64,000 nucleotides of DNA from Sphaerisporangium album (lineage in GTDB: Bacteria > Actinomycetota > Actinomycetes > Streptosporangiales > Streptosporangiaceae), in the NCBI RefSeq assembly GCF_003323745.1, contig NZ_QOIL01000022.1:1-64000 (forward strand), in the 5' to 3' direction. The notes under the pieces were generated by a model that searched no databases, was not told the origin of the DNA, and saw only the letters and a program-made list of their open reading frames with translations. Within the stretch, counting starts at the first letter, position 1, and each line of letters starts with the position of its first letter. Made by a program: the position numbers and the translations under genes. Below, in pieces: positions 50,893 through 60,366 of the stretch.

Positions 50893-52116
50893 ATGCAGAT
50901 GGGCACAAACCTGCCGAAGGTAGGCAGCTACAACCGTGCCGTCGTGCTGGACGCGATCCAGGTCTCCGACGGCATCAGCCGGGTCCAGATCGCCGCGCGC
51001 ACCGGCCTGACCGCCCAGACCGTCTCCGTCATCGTCCGCAAGCTGCTGGAGGAAGGGCTCGTCATCGAGGACGGCTCACTGCCCTCCAGCGGCGGCAAGC
51101 CGCGCACGATCCTGCGCGTCGACCCCGCCGCCGGGTACGCCCTCGGCATCCACTTCGACCCCGGCGAGGTCTCCTACGTCCTCGCCGACCTCGCCGGGCA
51201 GCCGGTCGCCAAGCTCCACACCGACGTCCGTCCCGGGCTCGCGCCCGAGTCGCTCATCCGCCAGATGGCCCGCACGGCCCGGCGCGTGCTCGCCGAGGCG
51301 GACGTGCCCGACGCCAAGGTGCTGGGCATCGGCCTGGCCTGCCCCGGCCCCCTCGACGACGACGGCGTGATGAACGTCCCCCCGCGCCTGACCGGCTGGG
51401 ACGGCGTGCCCATCAAGCGCCTGCTGGAGGAGCACACCGGCTTCCCTGTGACCTTCGACAACGACGCCGCCGCGGCGGCGATCGGCGAGCGCTGGGCCGG
51501 CCTGGCACGTGCCACACCGAGCTTCGCCTACCTGTACCTCGGCACCGGCATCGGCGGCGGCCTGTTCCTGGACAACCAGATCTACCGGGGACGCTCGTCC
51601 AACGCCGGCGAGTTCGGCCACATCACCGTCGCGCCCGACGGCCCCGACTGCTACTGCGGCAACAGGGGCTGCGTCGAGGCCGTGTGCTGCCCGGGCGCCA
51701 TCGAGGCGACCGTGCGGGCGCGCCTGGCCGCCGGCGCCCCGAGCGCGCTCGGCCTCGGCCCGGACGGCGAGGGCCCCCGCCACGCCGAGATCTGCGCGGC
51801 GGCGGCCACGGGCGACCCGCTGGCCCGCGAGGTCGTCGGCGAGGTCGCGGCCAGGCTCGCCGACGCCGCGGTCGGCATCGTGAACATGCTGGACATCGAC
51901 CTGATCGTGCTCGGCGGCCCCGCCCTGCACAGGGTCGCCGAGCTGTACCGCGACGTCGTGGCCGAGGCCGTGGCGACGCGCCCGCTCGCCCGCAGGCTTC
52001 ACCAGGTGCGGGTGGAGCTCTCCCCCATCGCCGCCGACGCCGCCGCGATCGGGGCCGCGTCCCTGGTCTTCCACGCGACCTACGCCCCCCGCCTCGGCGC
52101 CCTGCTCACCCCGTGA
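50893..52116 (+). CDS. ROK-family transcriptional repressor (NagC/XylR type)
   Basis: 407 aa (a second in-frame ATG two codons later is possible). N-terminal winged helix: NRAVVLDAIQVSDGISRVQIAARTGLTAQTVSVIVRKLLEEG. ROK sugar-binding part: YLYLGTGIGGGLFL, the zinc motif with His/Cys (GEFGHITVAP, CYCGNRGCVEAVC), and IDLIVLGGPAL. It probably senses the imported sugar or its phosphate and releases the AT-rich operator next to it. It is followed 51 bases later by a ROK kinase. Confidence 0.92.
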   Translation: MQMGTNLPKVGSYNRAVVLDAIQVSDGISRVQIAARTGLTAQTVSVIVRKLLEEGLVIEDGSLPSSGGKPRTILRVDPAAGYALGIHFDPGEVSYVLADLAGQPVAKLHTDVRPGLAPESLIRQMARTARRVLAEADVPDAKVLGIGLACPGPLDDDGVMNVPPRLTGWDGVPIKRLLEEHTGFPVTFDNDAAAAAIGERWAGLARATPSFAYLYLGTGIGGGLFLDNQIYRGRSSNAGEFGHITVAPDGPDCYCGNRGCVEAVCCPGAIEATVRARLAAGAPSALGLGPDGEGPRHAEICAAAATGDPLAREVVGEVAARLADAAVGIVNMLDIDLIVLGGPALHRVAELYRDVVAEAVATRPLARRLHQVRVELSPIAADAAAIGAASLVFHATYAPRLGALLTP

Positions 52117-52167
52117 CCCTCCGAGATGACCAGCCCTCTCCCGACCCCACGCGAGCGAGAAGGAGCC

Positions 52168-53073
52168 ATGAGCCCTCACGTGCTCACCGCCGACATCGGC
52201 GGCACCAAACTGGCCGCGGCCCTGATCGGCGAGGACGGCACGGTGCTGCGCCGCCGTGAGGTGCCCACCCCCGCCGCGCCGCCCGGCCGGGCGGACATCG
52301 TGGGCGCCGCGCTGACCGGCCTGCTGCGCCAGGTGGCCGCCGACACCACGCCCACGGCGGTCGGCGTCGCCTCCGCCGGGCCGCTGGACCTGCTCGCCGG
52401 AACCGTCAGCCCGGTGAACATCCCGGCCTGGCGCGACTTCCCGATCCTCGCCGAGGTCGGCGAGGCGATCCCGGGCGTGCCCTGCTTCCTGGTCGGGGAC
52501 GCCGTGGCGGCGGCGGTCGGCGAGCACTGGACGGGCGCCGGCGGCGGAAGCACCTCCATGCTCGGCATCGTCGTGTCCACCGGCATCGGCGGCGGGCTCG
52601 TCCTGGAGGGCGTGCCGTTCGAGGGTCCCACCGGCAACGCCGGGCACATCGGGCACATCATCGTCGACCCCGGCGGCGCGCCCTGCCCCTGCGGGGCCAG
52701 GGGGTGCGTCGAGACGATCGCGAGCGGCCCGTCCATGGTCCGCTGGGCCCGCGAGCGGGGCTGGGGCGGCCCGGACGCCCGCGCGCTCGCCCAGGCGGCC
52801 CACGACGGCGCGGCCGTGCCTCTGGCCGCCTTCGCCCGGGCCGCCGACGCGCTGGCGAGCGCGATCGTCACCGTCGCCGCGATCTGCGACCTGGACCAGG
52901 CGGTGATCGGCGGCGGGGTGGCCGCGGCGGGCGAGGTGCTGTTCGGCCCGCTGCGCCGCGCGATCGGCGAGCGGGCGCGGCTGGGGTTCGTCCGGCGGCT
53001 GCGCGTCACGCCGGCGGCGCTCGGCGGGGACGGCGGGCTGATCGGCGCCGCCCGCATGGCACTGCTCCGGTGA
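52168..53073 (+). CDS. ROK-family sugar kinase
   Basis: 301 aa from ATG 52168 (AAGGAG two bases upstream). Phosphate-binding TADIGGTKLAAALIG at the start, IVVSTGIGGGLVLEG, the ROK zinc cluster CPCGARGCVE with the preceding GHIGHI histidines, and LDQAVIGGGVAAAG. No DNA-binding domain. It likely phosphorylates the hexose (mannose, glucose or N-acetyl sugar) released by the mannosidase. Paralogous to the repressor just upstream. Confidence 0.9.
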   Translation: MSPHVLTADIGGTKLAAALIGEDGTVLRRREVPTPAAPPGRADIVGAALTGLLRQVAADTTPTAVGVASAGPLDLLAGTVSPVNIPAWRDFPILAEVGEAIPGVPCFLVGDAVAAAVGEHWTGAGGGSTSMLGIVVSTGIGGGLVLEGVPFEGPTGNAGHIGHIIVDPGGAPCPCGARGCVETIASGPSMVRWARERGWGGPDARALAQAAHDGAAVPLAAFARAADALASAIVTVAAICDLDQAVIGGGVAAAGEVLFGPLRRAIGERARLGFVRRLRVTPAALGGDGGLIGAARMALLR

Positions 53074-53089
53074 GCGCGCCCGGCCCCCC

Positions 53090-53857
53090 TCACGGCAGGG
53101 GACGCAGCGGGATCCGGTAGTCGAGGATCGCGCGGTCGCCCGGGATCACGATCGGGTCGGCGACCTCGACCACCCGCCCGGCCGCGTACATCACCCGCGT
53201 GATCGCGAACACCGGGACGCCCTGCGCGATGCGCAACGTCCGCGCCTCCACGGGGGTGGGCATGCGCGTCGTCACCGACTCGGTGATGTCGTCGACCTCG
53301 ATGCCGAGCGTGCGCAGCTGGTTGATCGTCCCGCCGGGCCAGGGCTCGTTCTTCGGGTCGGCCACCGGCGTGCCCTCGACGTCCGAGGCGAGCAGGCACG
53401 GCCGCGCCACCTGCGACGGCACGCCCGCCGCGTAGAAGACGAAGTGCCGTTCGAGCACGCGCGTGCCGGGCGCGACGCCGAACAGGCCGGCCAGCCGCTC
53501 GTCGGCGTCGATCCACCGGTAGGCGGTGTCGAGGCGGTACTGCTCCCAGGCGATCCCCTGGTCCCGGGTGAAGGAGGTCTGCTTCACCGTCTGCGGCCCG
53601 AGATCGGCGAGGTAGCGCTGGGAGGAGATGCGGCGCACGGGCGGCCGCTCGCGCACCCAGGTGCCGCCGCGCCCGCGCGTCTCGACCAGGCCCGCGTTCT
53701 TCAGGGCGTCGATCGCCTGCCGGACGACGATCTCGGACACGCCGTACTGCCGCGCCAGGTCGGCGTGCCGGGGCAGGCGGGCGCCGGGCGGCAGGCCACC
53801 GTCAAGGATCGCGCCGCGCAGTTCGGCCGCGATGTGCTCGTAGGCGTGGCCAGACAC
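53090..53857 (-). CDS. GntR-family regulator (UTRA/HutC type)
   Basis: 255 aa, GTG start. Winged helix (IAAELRGAILDGGLPPGARLPRHADLARQYGVSEIVVRQAIDALKNAGLV, in blocks), then a UTRA ligand-binding domain (VLERHFVFYAAGVPSQVARPCLL, RTLRIAQGVPVFAITRVMY). Converges with the kinase gene across 16 bases and diverges from two small genes, whose expression it may control. Confidence 0.9.
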   Translation of the reverse strand: MSGHAYEHIAAELRGAILDGGLPPGARLPRHADLARQYGVSEIVVRQAIDALKNAGLVETRGRGGTWVRERPPVRRISSQRYLADLGPQTVKQTSFTRDQGIAWEQYRLDTAYRWIDADERLAGLFGVAPGTRVLERHFVFYAAGVPSQVARPCLLASDVEGTPVADPKNEPWPGGTINQLRTLGIEVDDITESVTTRMPTPVEARTLRIAQGVPVFAITRVMYAAGRVVEVADPIVIPGDRAILDYRIPLRPLP

Positions 53858-53974
53858 TTACCCACGTTCCGATCTGCCGGGGGTTCCAGATGCGGTCACC
53901 TGATTGACACGCACCTTATCGTCTCGCCATTGTCGTATATGTCAACCGATTGCCGTAGACGCTAAGGGGTCTGG

Positions 53975-54364
53975 ATGGCCGGGGTTCTGCCCTATCTCAC
54001 CGCCTGCCGCGCCCGCCTCTTCCGCACCCGCGCCCCCGCGCCGTGCGCGCCGAAACCCGCGACGCGTCCCGCTCCCGAGCCGCCGGGCTGGTGCGGGTAC
54101 GCGCCCGGCACGCCCGCCGCCACGGACGCCCCCTCCCCCGCCTCCCCGTCCCCCCAAGCCACTGAAGGGACTGAAGAGACTGAAGAGGACGCCACCGCGG
54201 CCGAGGTCGAGGCGCTGCGGACGGCGCACCCGGGGTGGCGCGTGTGGTGTTCGGGCCGCACGTGGTACGCCTGCGGCCCCTGGCTGGAGGCCCGGCTCGT
54301 CCACGCCCCCACCCCCGAGCGCCTCTCGTCGCTGATCACCCTCCGCACGGAGGGCGGGCGGTGA
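53975..54364 (+). CDS. Small protein of unknown function, first of a pair
   Basis: 129 aa (upstream GTG/TTG starts cannot be excluded). Ala/Pro-rich first half, a Thr/Glu-rich strip (ATEGTEETEED), then a compact C-terminal part VEALRTAHPGWRVWCSGRTWYACGPWL. Small proteins of this look occur beside GntR regulators in actinomycetes, but I do not know their function. Overlaps the next gene by four bases. Confidence 0.6.
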   Translation: MAGVLPYLTACRARLFRTRAPAPCAPKPATRPAPEPPGWCGYAPGTPAATDAPSPASPSPQATEGTEETEEDATAAEVEALRTAHPGWRVWCSGRTWYACGPWLEARLVHAPTPERLSSLITLRTEGGR

Positions 54365-54657
54365 CGGCGCTGACCGCCTCCTCGGGGCACGCCGACCACG
54401 GCCCGCACGTCCCGAAGGCGCGCGAGGGCTGCCGGCGCGTCGCCTGGTTCCCGCCGATGAACGCCGAGAGCAGGCCGCGCATCCTGCGCTGGACGTGCGA
54501 GTGCCGGTCGCGGGTCTACTACCTGGTCGTGGGCGGCGGCCGCGCGTACGTCCGGCGCTCGGACAAGCAGGCCGGCCTCGACCACGAGACCGCGCGCATG
54601 CGCTACCGGGAGGTGGACCGGCTGTGGACGGAGATCCTGCTCGGCCTCGCCCGGTGA
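54361..54657 (+). CDS. Small protein of unknown function, second of a pair
   Basis: 98 aa from GTG overlapping the previous stop. Contains WTCECRSRVYYLVVGGGRAYVRR and a terminal helix VDRLWTEILLGLA. The pair of nearby cysteines suggests a small metal- or nucleic-acid-binding fold, but nothing is recognised. Almost certainly made together with its upstream neighbour; ends 8 bases before the convergent acyltransferase gene. Confidence 0.6.
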   Translation: MTALTASSGHADHGPHVPKAREGCRRVAWFPPMNAESRPRILRWTCECRSRVYYLVVGGGRAYVRRSDKQAGLDHETARMRYREVDRLWTEILLGLAR

Positions 54658-54664
54658 GCGCCCG

Positions 54665-56095
54665 TCAGGTGAGCGCCTTCAGCTCGTCCAGCGCGTCGTG
54701 CAGGTAGGTGGTGAGCGACCAGACGTCGGGCACCATCGCCCGGTCGGCGAGGATCCCCACGTCGATCCATCCGTCGTAGGAGAACGCGGTGACGTTGATC
54801 CCCCCGCTCGCGTCGCTGACGACCGAGACGGGGTACTGCGCGATCAGCCGCCGCCCGCACACGTACAGCGGGATCTGCGGGCCCGGCACGTTGGAGACCA
54901 TCAGGTTGACGGCCGGGGTCGTCTGCGCCGCCAGGCCGAAGGCCGCGCGGTGGGCCAGCCCGGTCAGCGCGGCGGGCATGCTCTCGCTGAGGGTGCGCAG
55001 CCAGCGGGCGGGCGCCAGGTTGAAGCGGTCCTTGATGCGGCCCATCGCCTCGTGCACGGCCTCCAGGCGCTCGCGCGGGTCGGCGATCTGCGTGTCCAGC
55101 GAGGTAATCATGAGGGTGACCTGGTTGCCGGGCGCCCGCGCGTCCTCGCGCAGCGAGAACGGCACCCCGGCCACGAGCGGCTCCCCGGGCAGCGCGTCGT
55201 GCTCGGTCAGCCAGCGGCGCACCGCCGTGGCCACCAGGGTCATGACCACGTCGTTGACCGTGTACCCGAAGGCGTTCTTGACCCGCTTCACCTCCTCCAG
55301 CGGCAGCTCGGTGAACGCGAAGCGCCGGTGCGCGGACACCGGGCCGTTGAACGGCGTGCGCGGCACCGCCAGCCGGGGCAGCTCCGGCACCTCCTCGCCC
55401 GCGCCCCGGCCGATCCACCGCGTCAGCCGCCGGGTGGCCCGGGACACCGGCACCGCGCCGGGCAGCCGCGAGATGATCGGGATCTCGTCCAGGTGCGGCA
55501 CCGCCTCGACCAGGAACCTCAGCAGGTACGCGGGGTTGGCCACCAGCCTGCCCGCCGTCCTGACGATCATCTCGGCGGTCTCGGGGGCGCGGTCGGGCTC
55601 GACGGGCCGCTCCGGCTCGCGGCGCGGCGGGTTCGGCTCGATGTCCATGAACGCCGCGAGCACGTCGGCGCCGCCCATGCCGTCGATGGCCGCGTGGTGC
55701 ATCTTCGTGTAGAGCGCGGTGCGGCCGCCCGCCAGGCCGTGGATCAGATACATCTCCCACAGCGGGCGGCGCCGGTCCAGCCGCCGCGCGTGCAGCCGGG
55801 CGACCTGCGCGGCGAGCTGCCGGTCGCTGCCCGGGGCCGGCAGGCCGACCTCCCGTACGTGGTACTCCAGGTCGAGATCCTCGTCCTGCGCCCAGTACGG
55901 GTGGTCGAGGCCGAGCGGCACCCCCACCAGCCGCTGCCGCAGCGGCGGGACCAGCGCCGAGCGCTCCTCGACCAGCTTGAGCAGGTCGTCGCGCGCCACG
56001 TCGCCGTCGAGGATCGACAGCCCCGCGACGTTGGCGACGTTCGTGTCGCTCTCGAAGTTGAGGAACTGCGCGTCGAGCGCGCTGAGCTGCCGCAC
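54665..56095 (-). CDS. Wax ester synthase/diacylglycerol acyltransferase (WS/DGAT)
   Basis: 476 aa from GTG 56095, chosen for AGGAGG six bases upstream; the longer ORF lacks one. Begins RQLSALDAQFLNFES, typical of the family, with the catalytic HHxxxDG motif as MHHAAIDGMGG and the late NLMVSNVPGP motif. The enzyme joins fatty acyl-CoA to diacylglycerol or alcohols to make storage lipid at the membrane face. Single gene, consistent with lipid-rich actinomycetes. Confidence 0.95.
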   Translation of the reverse strand: MRQLSALDAQFLNFESDTNVANVAGLSILDGDVARDDLLKLVEERSALVPPLRQRLVGVPLGLDHPYWAQDEDLDLEYHVREVGLPAPGSDRQLAAQVARLHARRLDRRRPLWEMYLIHGLAGGRTALYTKMHHAAIDGMGGADVLAAFMDIEPNPPRREPERPVEPDRAPETAEMIVRTAGRLVANPAYLLRFLVEAVPHLDEIPIISRLPGAVPVSRATRRLTRWIGRGAGEEVPELPRLAVPRTPFNGPVSAHRRFAFTELPLEEVKRVKNAFGYTVNDVVMTLVATAVRRWLTEHDALPGEPLVAGVPFSLREDARAPGNQVTLMITSLDTQIADPRERLEAVHEAMGRIKDRFNLAPARWLRTLSESMPAALTGLAHRAAFGLAAQTTPAVNLMVSNVPGPQIPLYVCGRRLIAQYPVSVVSDASGGINVTAFSYDGWIDVGILADRAMVPDVWSLTTYLHDALDELKALT

Positions 56096-56311
56096 CGTCG
56101 ACCTCCTGACCCTCGGGACCCGTCTCCGTTCTATCTCCCCGCTCCGGCGGGTCCGACGCCGGGTGCCGGGACGGTCCGGATGGTCCCACACCGCGCCGCC
56201 GTGGGGCGACGCGGGCCGTGAGCGACGGGAGCGGAGCAGGGGTTCCTGCGGGTCACGCCGTTCACGCGCGATCAGGGGCGCCGCGATGGGCGGCGCCCTG
56301 ACGGCGAACGG

Positions 56312-57115
56312 TCAGACCCGGGCGGCGGCGAACTGGCCCGGCCTGCGGCCTTCCCCGGCGGGGCCCCGGTAGCACTGGGCGATGTCCAGCCAGAGGTCGG
56401 CCACGTCGCCGGTGGCGACGATCGCGAGGTCGTCGCGGTGACGGCGGCGGGTCGCGAGCAGGCAGAAGTCGGCGGCCGGACCGGTGATGCGCTGCGAGGC
56501 GTCCTCGGGACCGAACGCCCACAGCTCTCCCGACGGGGCGACGAGCTCGAAGCGGAACTCCTCGGCGGGCGGCGTGAGACCGCGGGCCTGGTACCCGAAG
56601 TCCCTGGTCAGGACCGCGAAGACCACCAGGTGCTTGATGCGGTCGGTGAACGTGCGCTCGATGCCGAGGGTGTCCAGGATGTCCTGGCCGTGGGCGAACT
56701 GCTCCATGATGCCCGCGCAGGCCAGGATGATCGGCGGCAGCGGGTTGACCAGCCACGGCACGACCTGGCCGGCCGGAACGGCGGCGAGCGCGTCGACGAC
56801 GTCCTTGCGCTCGCCGCGCCACTTGGCGAGCAGCGACTCGATGGTGTCGTTGGCGAACAGGCCGAGGGCCGCGTTGACGGCGCCGTTGAAGTCCTTCTCG
56901 GCGCCCGCGACCAGGGTCTTGAACGTCTCGGCGTCGGACGCGGCGGTCCGGGCGAGGCTGAAGATGAAGGTCAGGTGGCCGATCTGGTTCGCGATGGTCC
57001 ATCCGGGGGCGGGGGTGGGCAGATCCCACTGTGAGGGCTGGAGGCCGGCGACCACGCGGTCGAGCTCCTCGCCCTCAACGGTAAGCGCCTGCAGCACTTC
57101 GTCCAGCTCGCTCAC
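56312..57115 (-). CDS. TIGR03084/mycothiol-dependent maleylpyruvate-isomerase-family protein
   Basis: 267 aa. Starts SELDEVLQALTVEGEELDRVVAGL, with WDLPTPAPGWTIANQIGHL (DinB-like metal His), MEQFAHGQDILDTLGIERT and YQARGLTPPAEEF. These proteins have a DinB/MDMPI fold and probably use mycothiol; the TIGR03084 group has unknown substrate. Stand-alone, with about 400 bases upstream. Confidence 0.88.
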   Translation of the reverse strand: MSELDEVLQALTVEGEELDRVVAGLQPSQWDLPTPAPGWTIANQIGHLTFIFSLARTAASDAETFKTLVAGAEKDFNGAVNAALGLFANDTIESLLAKWRGERKDVVDALAAVPAGQVVPWLVNPLPPIILACAGIMEQFAHGQDILDTLGIERTFTDRIKHLVVFAVLTRDFGYQARGLTPPAEEFRFELVAPSGELWAFGPEDASQRITGPAADFCLLATRRRHRDDLAIVATGDVADLWLDIAQCYRGPAGEGRRPGQFAAARV

Positions 57116-57526
57116 GCGTCTGTCCTCTCACTGAAAAGCCTTGGATTACGGGGATATCGGCGGCGCCGGGAACACCGGGGACACGCGTCCACACGTTCAT
57201 ACGGACGCGTCACACCAGGTCATAGACGGTACGGCAATTCCTATAAATGCAACCTTAACGGCATTCAATTGTGTTGAGTTCTCAAATCAAGCATGCATCA
57301 CGAAAATTCCGGCGTCTTCTCCGTGTGTGCTTCTTGGGTCCGAATTTCGCGATATCGGCGACGCGAATCGCGCGGACCGGCTATACCAGCGCTCCGCGCC
57401 GCGCGTCGTCCCCGGACGGCGGGGGCGCGGCGGCGGAGCGCCGGGTCCTGTGCGTCGCCGGCGCGCTGCCCGCCGGCAGCGCGAACCAGGGGTTCACGCG
57501 GGTGGAGCGGGACGACATGACGTCGC
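57116..57526. other. Gap without a gene, probable promoter of the TIGR03084 gene
   Basis: About 410 bases. AT-rich between 57225 and 57360 (CTATAAATGCAACCTTAACGG). That stretch may carry the promoter of the minus-strand gene ending at 56312. No convincing reading frame or RNA gene seen. Confidence 0.4.
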
Positions 57527-58696
57527 TCAGCTCTCCCCAGCGGGGGACGCGCCCTGCGCGCGGACGGCAGCGGGGACGGCGGCGGGAGCCTGGGCGGACG
57601 CGGAACCGGAGGGCGCCGATTCCTCAGTGACCGGGACGATCGGGATCCAGGAGCCGACGCGGCGGGCCGCCGCCATGCTCGCCCACGAGGTGAGCTCGAC
57701 CAGTGCCAGGTCGCCGGGCGTCCCGGCGCGGAAGTCGGCGATCAGCGCGTCGTCGATCTGGTACGACGCCATCGCGGTCAGCAGCGCCAGCCGTCCCGCC
57801 GGGCGCAGGGCCTCGGGGAGCGCGGACGCGGCCTCCGCGACCCAGGCGCGGCTCGGCCCGGTCGGCTCGCCGTCCCAGGCGGCCAGCCGCGCGGTGACCA
57901 GCTCGCGCACCGGCGCCGGAACCGTGCGGACGCCCGCCGCGTCGATGGCGGCGGCGGCCCGGGCGAACGCGGCGGCGAGGTTCGCCGACCCGTCCGCCCA
58001 CGCCAGGTCCGCAGGCAGCGGCGCCTCGGGCAGCAGGCCGAGCGAGGCGCCCGGCTCGCCGCCGCGGCGGGCGTACGTCCGCATGATCCGGCCGAACAGC
58101 CGCAGCAGCAGGCCGCGCGCGCCGGCGGGCACCTCGGCGGGCAGCGGCGACTCGGTGAGGAATATGTTGACCATGCGGTTGAGGTACTGGAAGGTGACGG
58201 CCACCGCCGCAAGCTCGCGGAGCCCCTCGGGCGGCAGCGGCGGCTCGTGCCGCGCCGCCGCGTCGCGCGTCCCACTCGCCAGCGCCCACGACGCCACCCG
58301 GCGCACCGCCGGGTCGTCGATGTCGTCGACGCGGCCCGCCGCGATCAGCGCGGCGTGGCCGCCGCGCACGAGGCCGTCCATCGTGGCCTGGTGCACGTCG
58401 ACGCAGTAGGGGCAGGCGTTGCCGCGCGACACGGCGGTCGCGACCGCCTCCTTCAGCGGCCTGCCGGCGAGCCCGGCCGCGAGGAGGGATTCCCGCAGCA
58501 TCATCCACGATGCCGCGAGGGTGACGGGAGCGGGCGAGTGCAGGAGCATCGGCGGCGCCAGCATGCCGAAGTCTCGCTCCACATGCGCGTATACCTTCGC
58601 GACGAGGTCCGGCGCGGTACGGGGACGTACCACGGATACGTGCCGGACGTGGGACAGCGTCCCCGGCAGCGTCGCACGGCTGAGCATCCTGCCCAT
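57527..58696 (-). CDS. AhpD-like carboxymuconolactone decarboxylase-family protein
   Basis: 389 aa from ATG 58696 with AAGGAGGG upstream. The AhpD-type redox motif CPYCVDVHQATM (CxxC plus His) is within ACPYCVDVHQ. The second half appears to be a degenerate repeat of the fold. Family members reduce peroxides or act as thiol partners. It starts 14 bases after the GMC oxidoreductase stop, suggesting removal of hydrogen peroxide made by that flavoenzyme. Confidence 0.85.
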   Translation of the reverse strand: MGRMLSRATLPGTLSHVRHVSVVRPRTAPDLVAKVYAHVERDFGMLAPPMLLHSPAPVTLAASWMMLRESLLAAGLAGRPLKEAVATAVSRGNACPYCVDVHQATMDGLVRGGHAALIAAGRVDDIDDPAVRRVASWALASGTRDAAARHEPPLPPEGLRELAAVAVTFQYLNRMVNIFLTESPLPAEVPAGARGLLLRLFGRIMRTYARRGGEPGASLGLLPEAPLPADLAWADGSANLAAAFARAAAAIDAAGVRTVPAPVRELVTARLAAWDGEPTGPSRAWVAEAASALPEALRPAGRLALLTAMASYQIDDALIADFRAGTPGDLALVELTSWASMAAARRVGSWIPIVPVTEESAPSGSASAQAPAAVPAAVRAQGASPAGES

Positions 58697-58710
58697 CGCC
58701 CGCTCCCTCC

Positions 58711-60366
58711 TTACCGGCGTGACAGGCTCGGGATCAGCGGGGCGACGCCACGTCGTCCGCTGGTCGAGCCGTCAGGGGCCGGAGCTCCGTAGGTGACCTC
58801 GACGCCCCGCTCCTGGGCGGCCGCGACGATGCCGGGGATCGCGCGCTCGGCCAGCGCCGAGATGGTCATCGCCGGGTTGACGGTGAGCGCGCCCGGGACG
58901 GCGGACCCGTCGGTGACGAAGATGCCCGGGTGCCCGCGCAGCTCGTTGCGGTCGTCCAGCGCCGAGGTGTGCGGGTCGTCGCCGATGCGGCACGAGGCCA
59001 GCGGGTGGACGGTGTACGCGCCGACCACGTCGTTGGTCCAGGCGGCGACCTCGGCGAGGCCGTCGCGCTCCAGGATGTCCTTGACCTCGGCGTCCGCCAG
59101 CGCCCACGCCCGCAGGGTCTGCGGGGTCGGGTCGTACTTGAGGCGGCCGACGCCGAGCATCTGCTGGCTGAGGCGGTCGGCGTTGCCCTTGGCGGGCGGC
59201 GGGCCGAAGACGCCCTCATTGTTGTCCTCGATCATCTGGAAGATGATCAGCCAGGAGCGCCAGCGCCTGAGGACCTCCTTCTTGTCGACCCCGAACCAGC
59301 TCGGGCCGAGCGCGCCGGGCACCTGGGCGAGGATCGTCCCGAGGCCGGGCGGGAAGTAGAGCTGCTCCAGCGAGAACCGCTCGAACTCCGGCAGCGAGCC
59401 GTCGAGCCGGTCCCAGTTGGCGACGACCGGGCCCTTGCCGATCTGGTTGGCCTCGTAGGCCAGGCCGTTCTCACGCTCCAGGCCGAGCACCTCGCGCACC
59501 TTGTCCTCGTTGAGGATCGCGGTGTTGAGACGCTCGCCGTTGCCGGAGAAGTAGCGGCCGACGGCGTGCGGCATGGTGCCGAGCGTGGCCTCGCTGCGCT
59601 GGAGGATGACAGGGGTGGCGCCGGCGCCGGCCGCAAGCACGATGATCTTGGCGTCGATCGTGCCGCCCTCGCCGCGGAGGCGGTAGTCCTCGTCGTCCAT
59701 GATGTCGTAGTGCACGCGGTAGCCGCCGTCGTCGGTGCGCGAGATGTGCTGCACCTCGTGCAGCGGGCGGATCTCGGCGCCGTGCGCGATGGCCGCGGGC
59801 AGGTAGTTGAGCAGCAGCGACTGCTTGGCGTCGAAGTGGCACCCGGCCATCATCCAGTTGCAGTTGGTGCACAGGCTGCGGTCGATGGCCGCCGGGACCG
59901 GGTTGGCGGTACGCCCGGCGTGGTTACAGGCCGCGGCCCACAGCCCGCCGGCGTAGGTGACGTCGTCCCAGCTCTGCTGGGTGATCGGGATGGACTCGGC
60001 CACCCGGTCGTACCACGGGTCGAGGGTGTCACGGTTGACGGACGCCGGCCACATGCGGCGGCCGATGCTGCCGTGCCGTTCGAAGACGAACCGGGGCGCG
60101 CGGGGCATCGCGGCGAAGTAGACGACGCTGCCGCCGCCGACGCAGTTGCCGCCGAGGATGCTCATTCCGTCGCCGACGGTGAAGTCGAAGGCCCGCGTGT
60201 AGGACGAGCCGAGCTTGAAGTCGTGGTCGAAGTCCTTGCCCGTGAGCCACGGGCCGCGTTCGAGCACGATGACCTTCGCGCCTCCGGCCGCGAGGTGGTA
60301 GGCCGCGATCGCGCCGCCGAAGCCACTTCCGACCACGAGGACGTCGGTGCGTTCCGTGCTGGTCAT
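58711..60366 (-). CDS. GMC-family FAD-dependent oxidoreductase (cholesterol-oxidase-like)
   Basis: 551 aa from ATG 60366 (GGAG upstream), overlapping the previous stop by four bases. FAD motif VLVVGSGFGGAIAAYHLAAGG at residue 9, later GGNCVGGGSVVYFAA and the C-terminal substrate/FAD region HPLASCRIGDD, VTDGSAVPGALTVNPAMTISALAERA. The layout is like short GMC alcohol or sterol oxidases. A cysteine cluster is visible in the middle (LCTNCNWMMAGCHF). Coupled to a DUF5987 subunit upstream and an AhpD-like gene downstream. Confidence 0.93.
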   Translation of the reverse strand: MTSTERTDVLVVGSGFGGAIAAYHLAAGGAKVIVLERGPWLTGKDFDHDFKLGSSYTRAFDFTVGDGMSILGGNCVGGGSVVYFAAMPRAPRFVFERHGSIGRRMWPASVNRDTLDPWYDRVAESIPITQQSWDDVTYAGGLWAAACNHAGRTANPVPAAIDRSLCTNCNWMMAGCHFDAKQSLLLNYLPAAIAHGAEIRPLHEVQHISRTDDGGYRVHYDIMDDEDYRLRGEGGTIDAKIIVLAAGAGATPVILQRSEATLGTMPHAVGRYFSGNGERLNTAILNEDKVREVLGLERENGLAYEANQIGKGPVVANWDRLDGSLPEFERFSLEQLYFPPGLGTILAQVPGALGPSWFGVDKKEVLRRWRSWLIIFQMIEDNNEGVFGPPPAKGNADRLSQQMLGVGRLKYDPTPQTLRAWALADAEVKDILERDGLAEVAAWTNDVVGAYTVHPLASCRIGDDPHTSALDDRNELRGHPGIFVTDGSAVPGALTVNPAMTISALAERAIPGIVAAAQERGVEVTYGAPAPDGSTSGRRGVAPLIPSLSRR

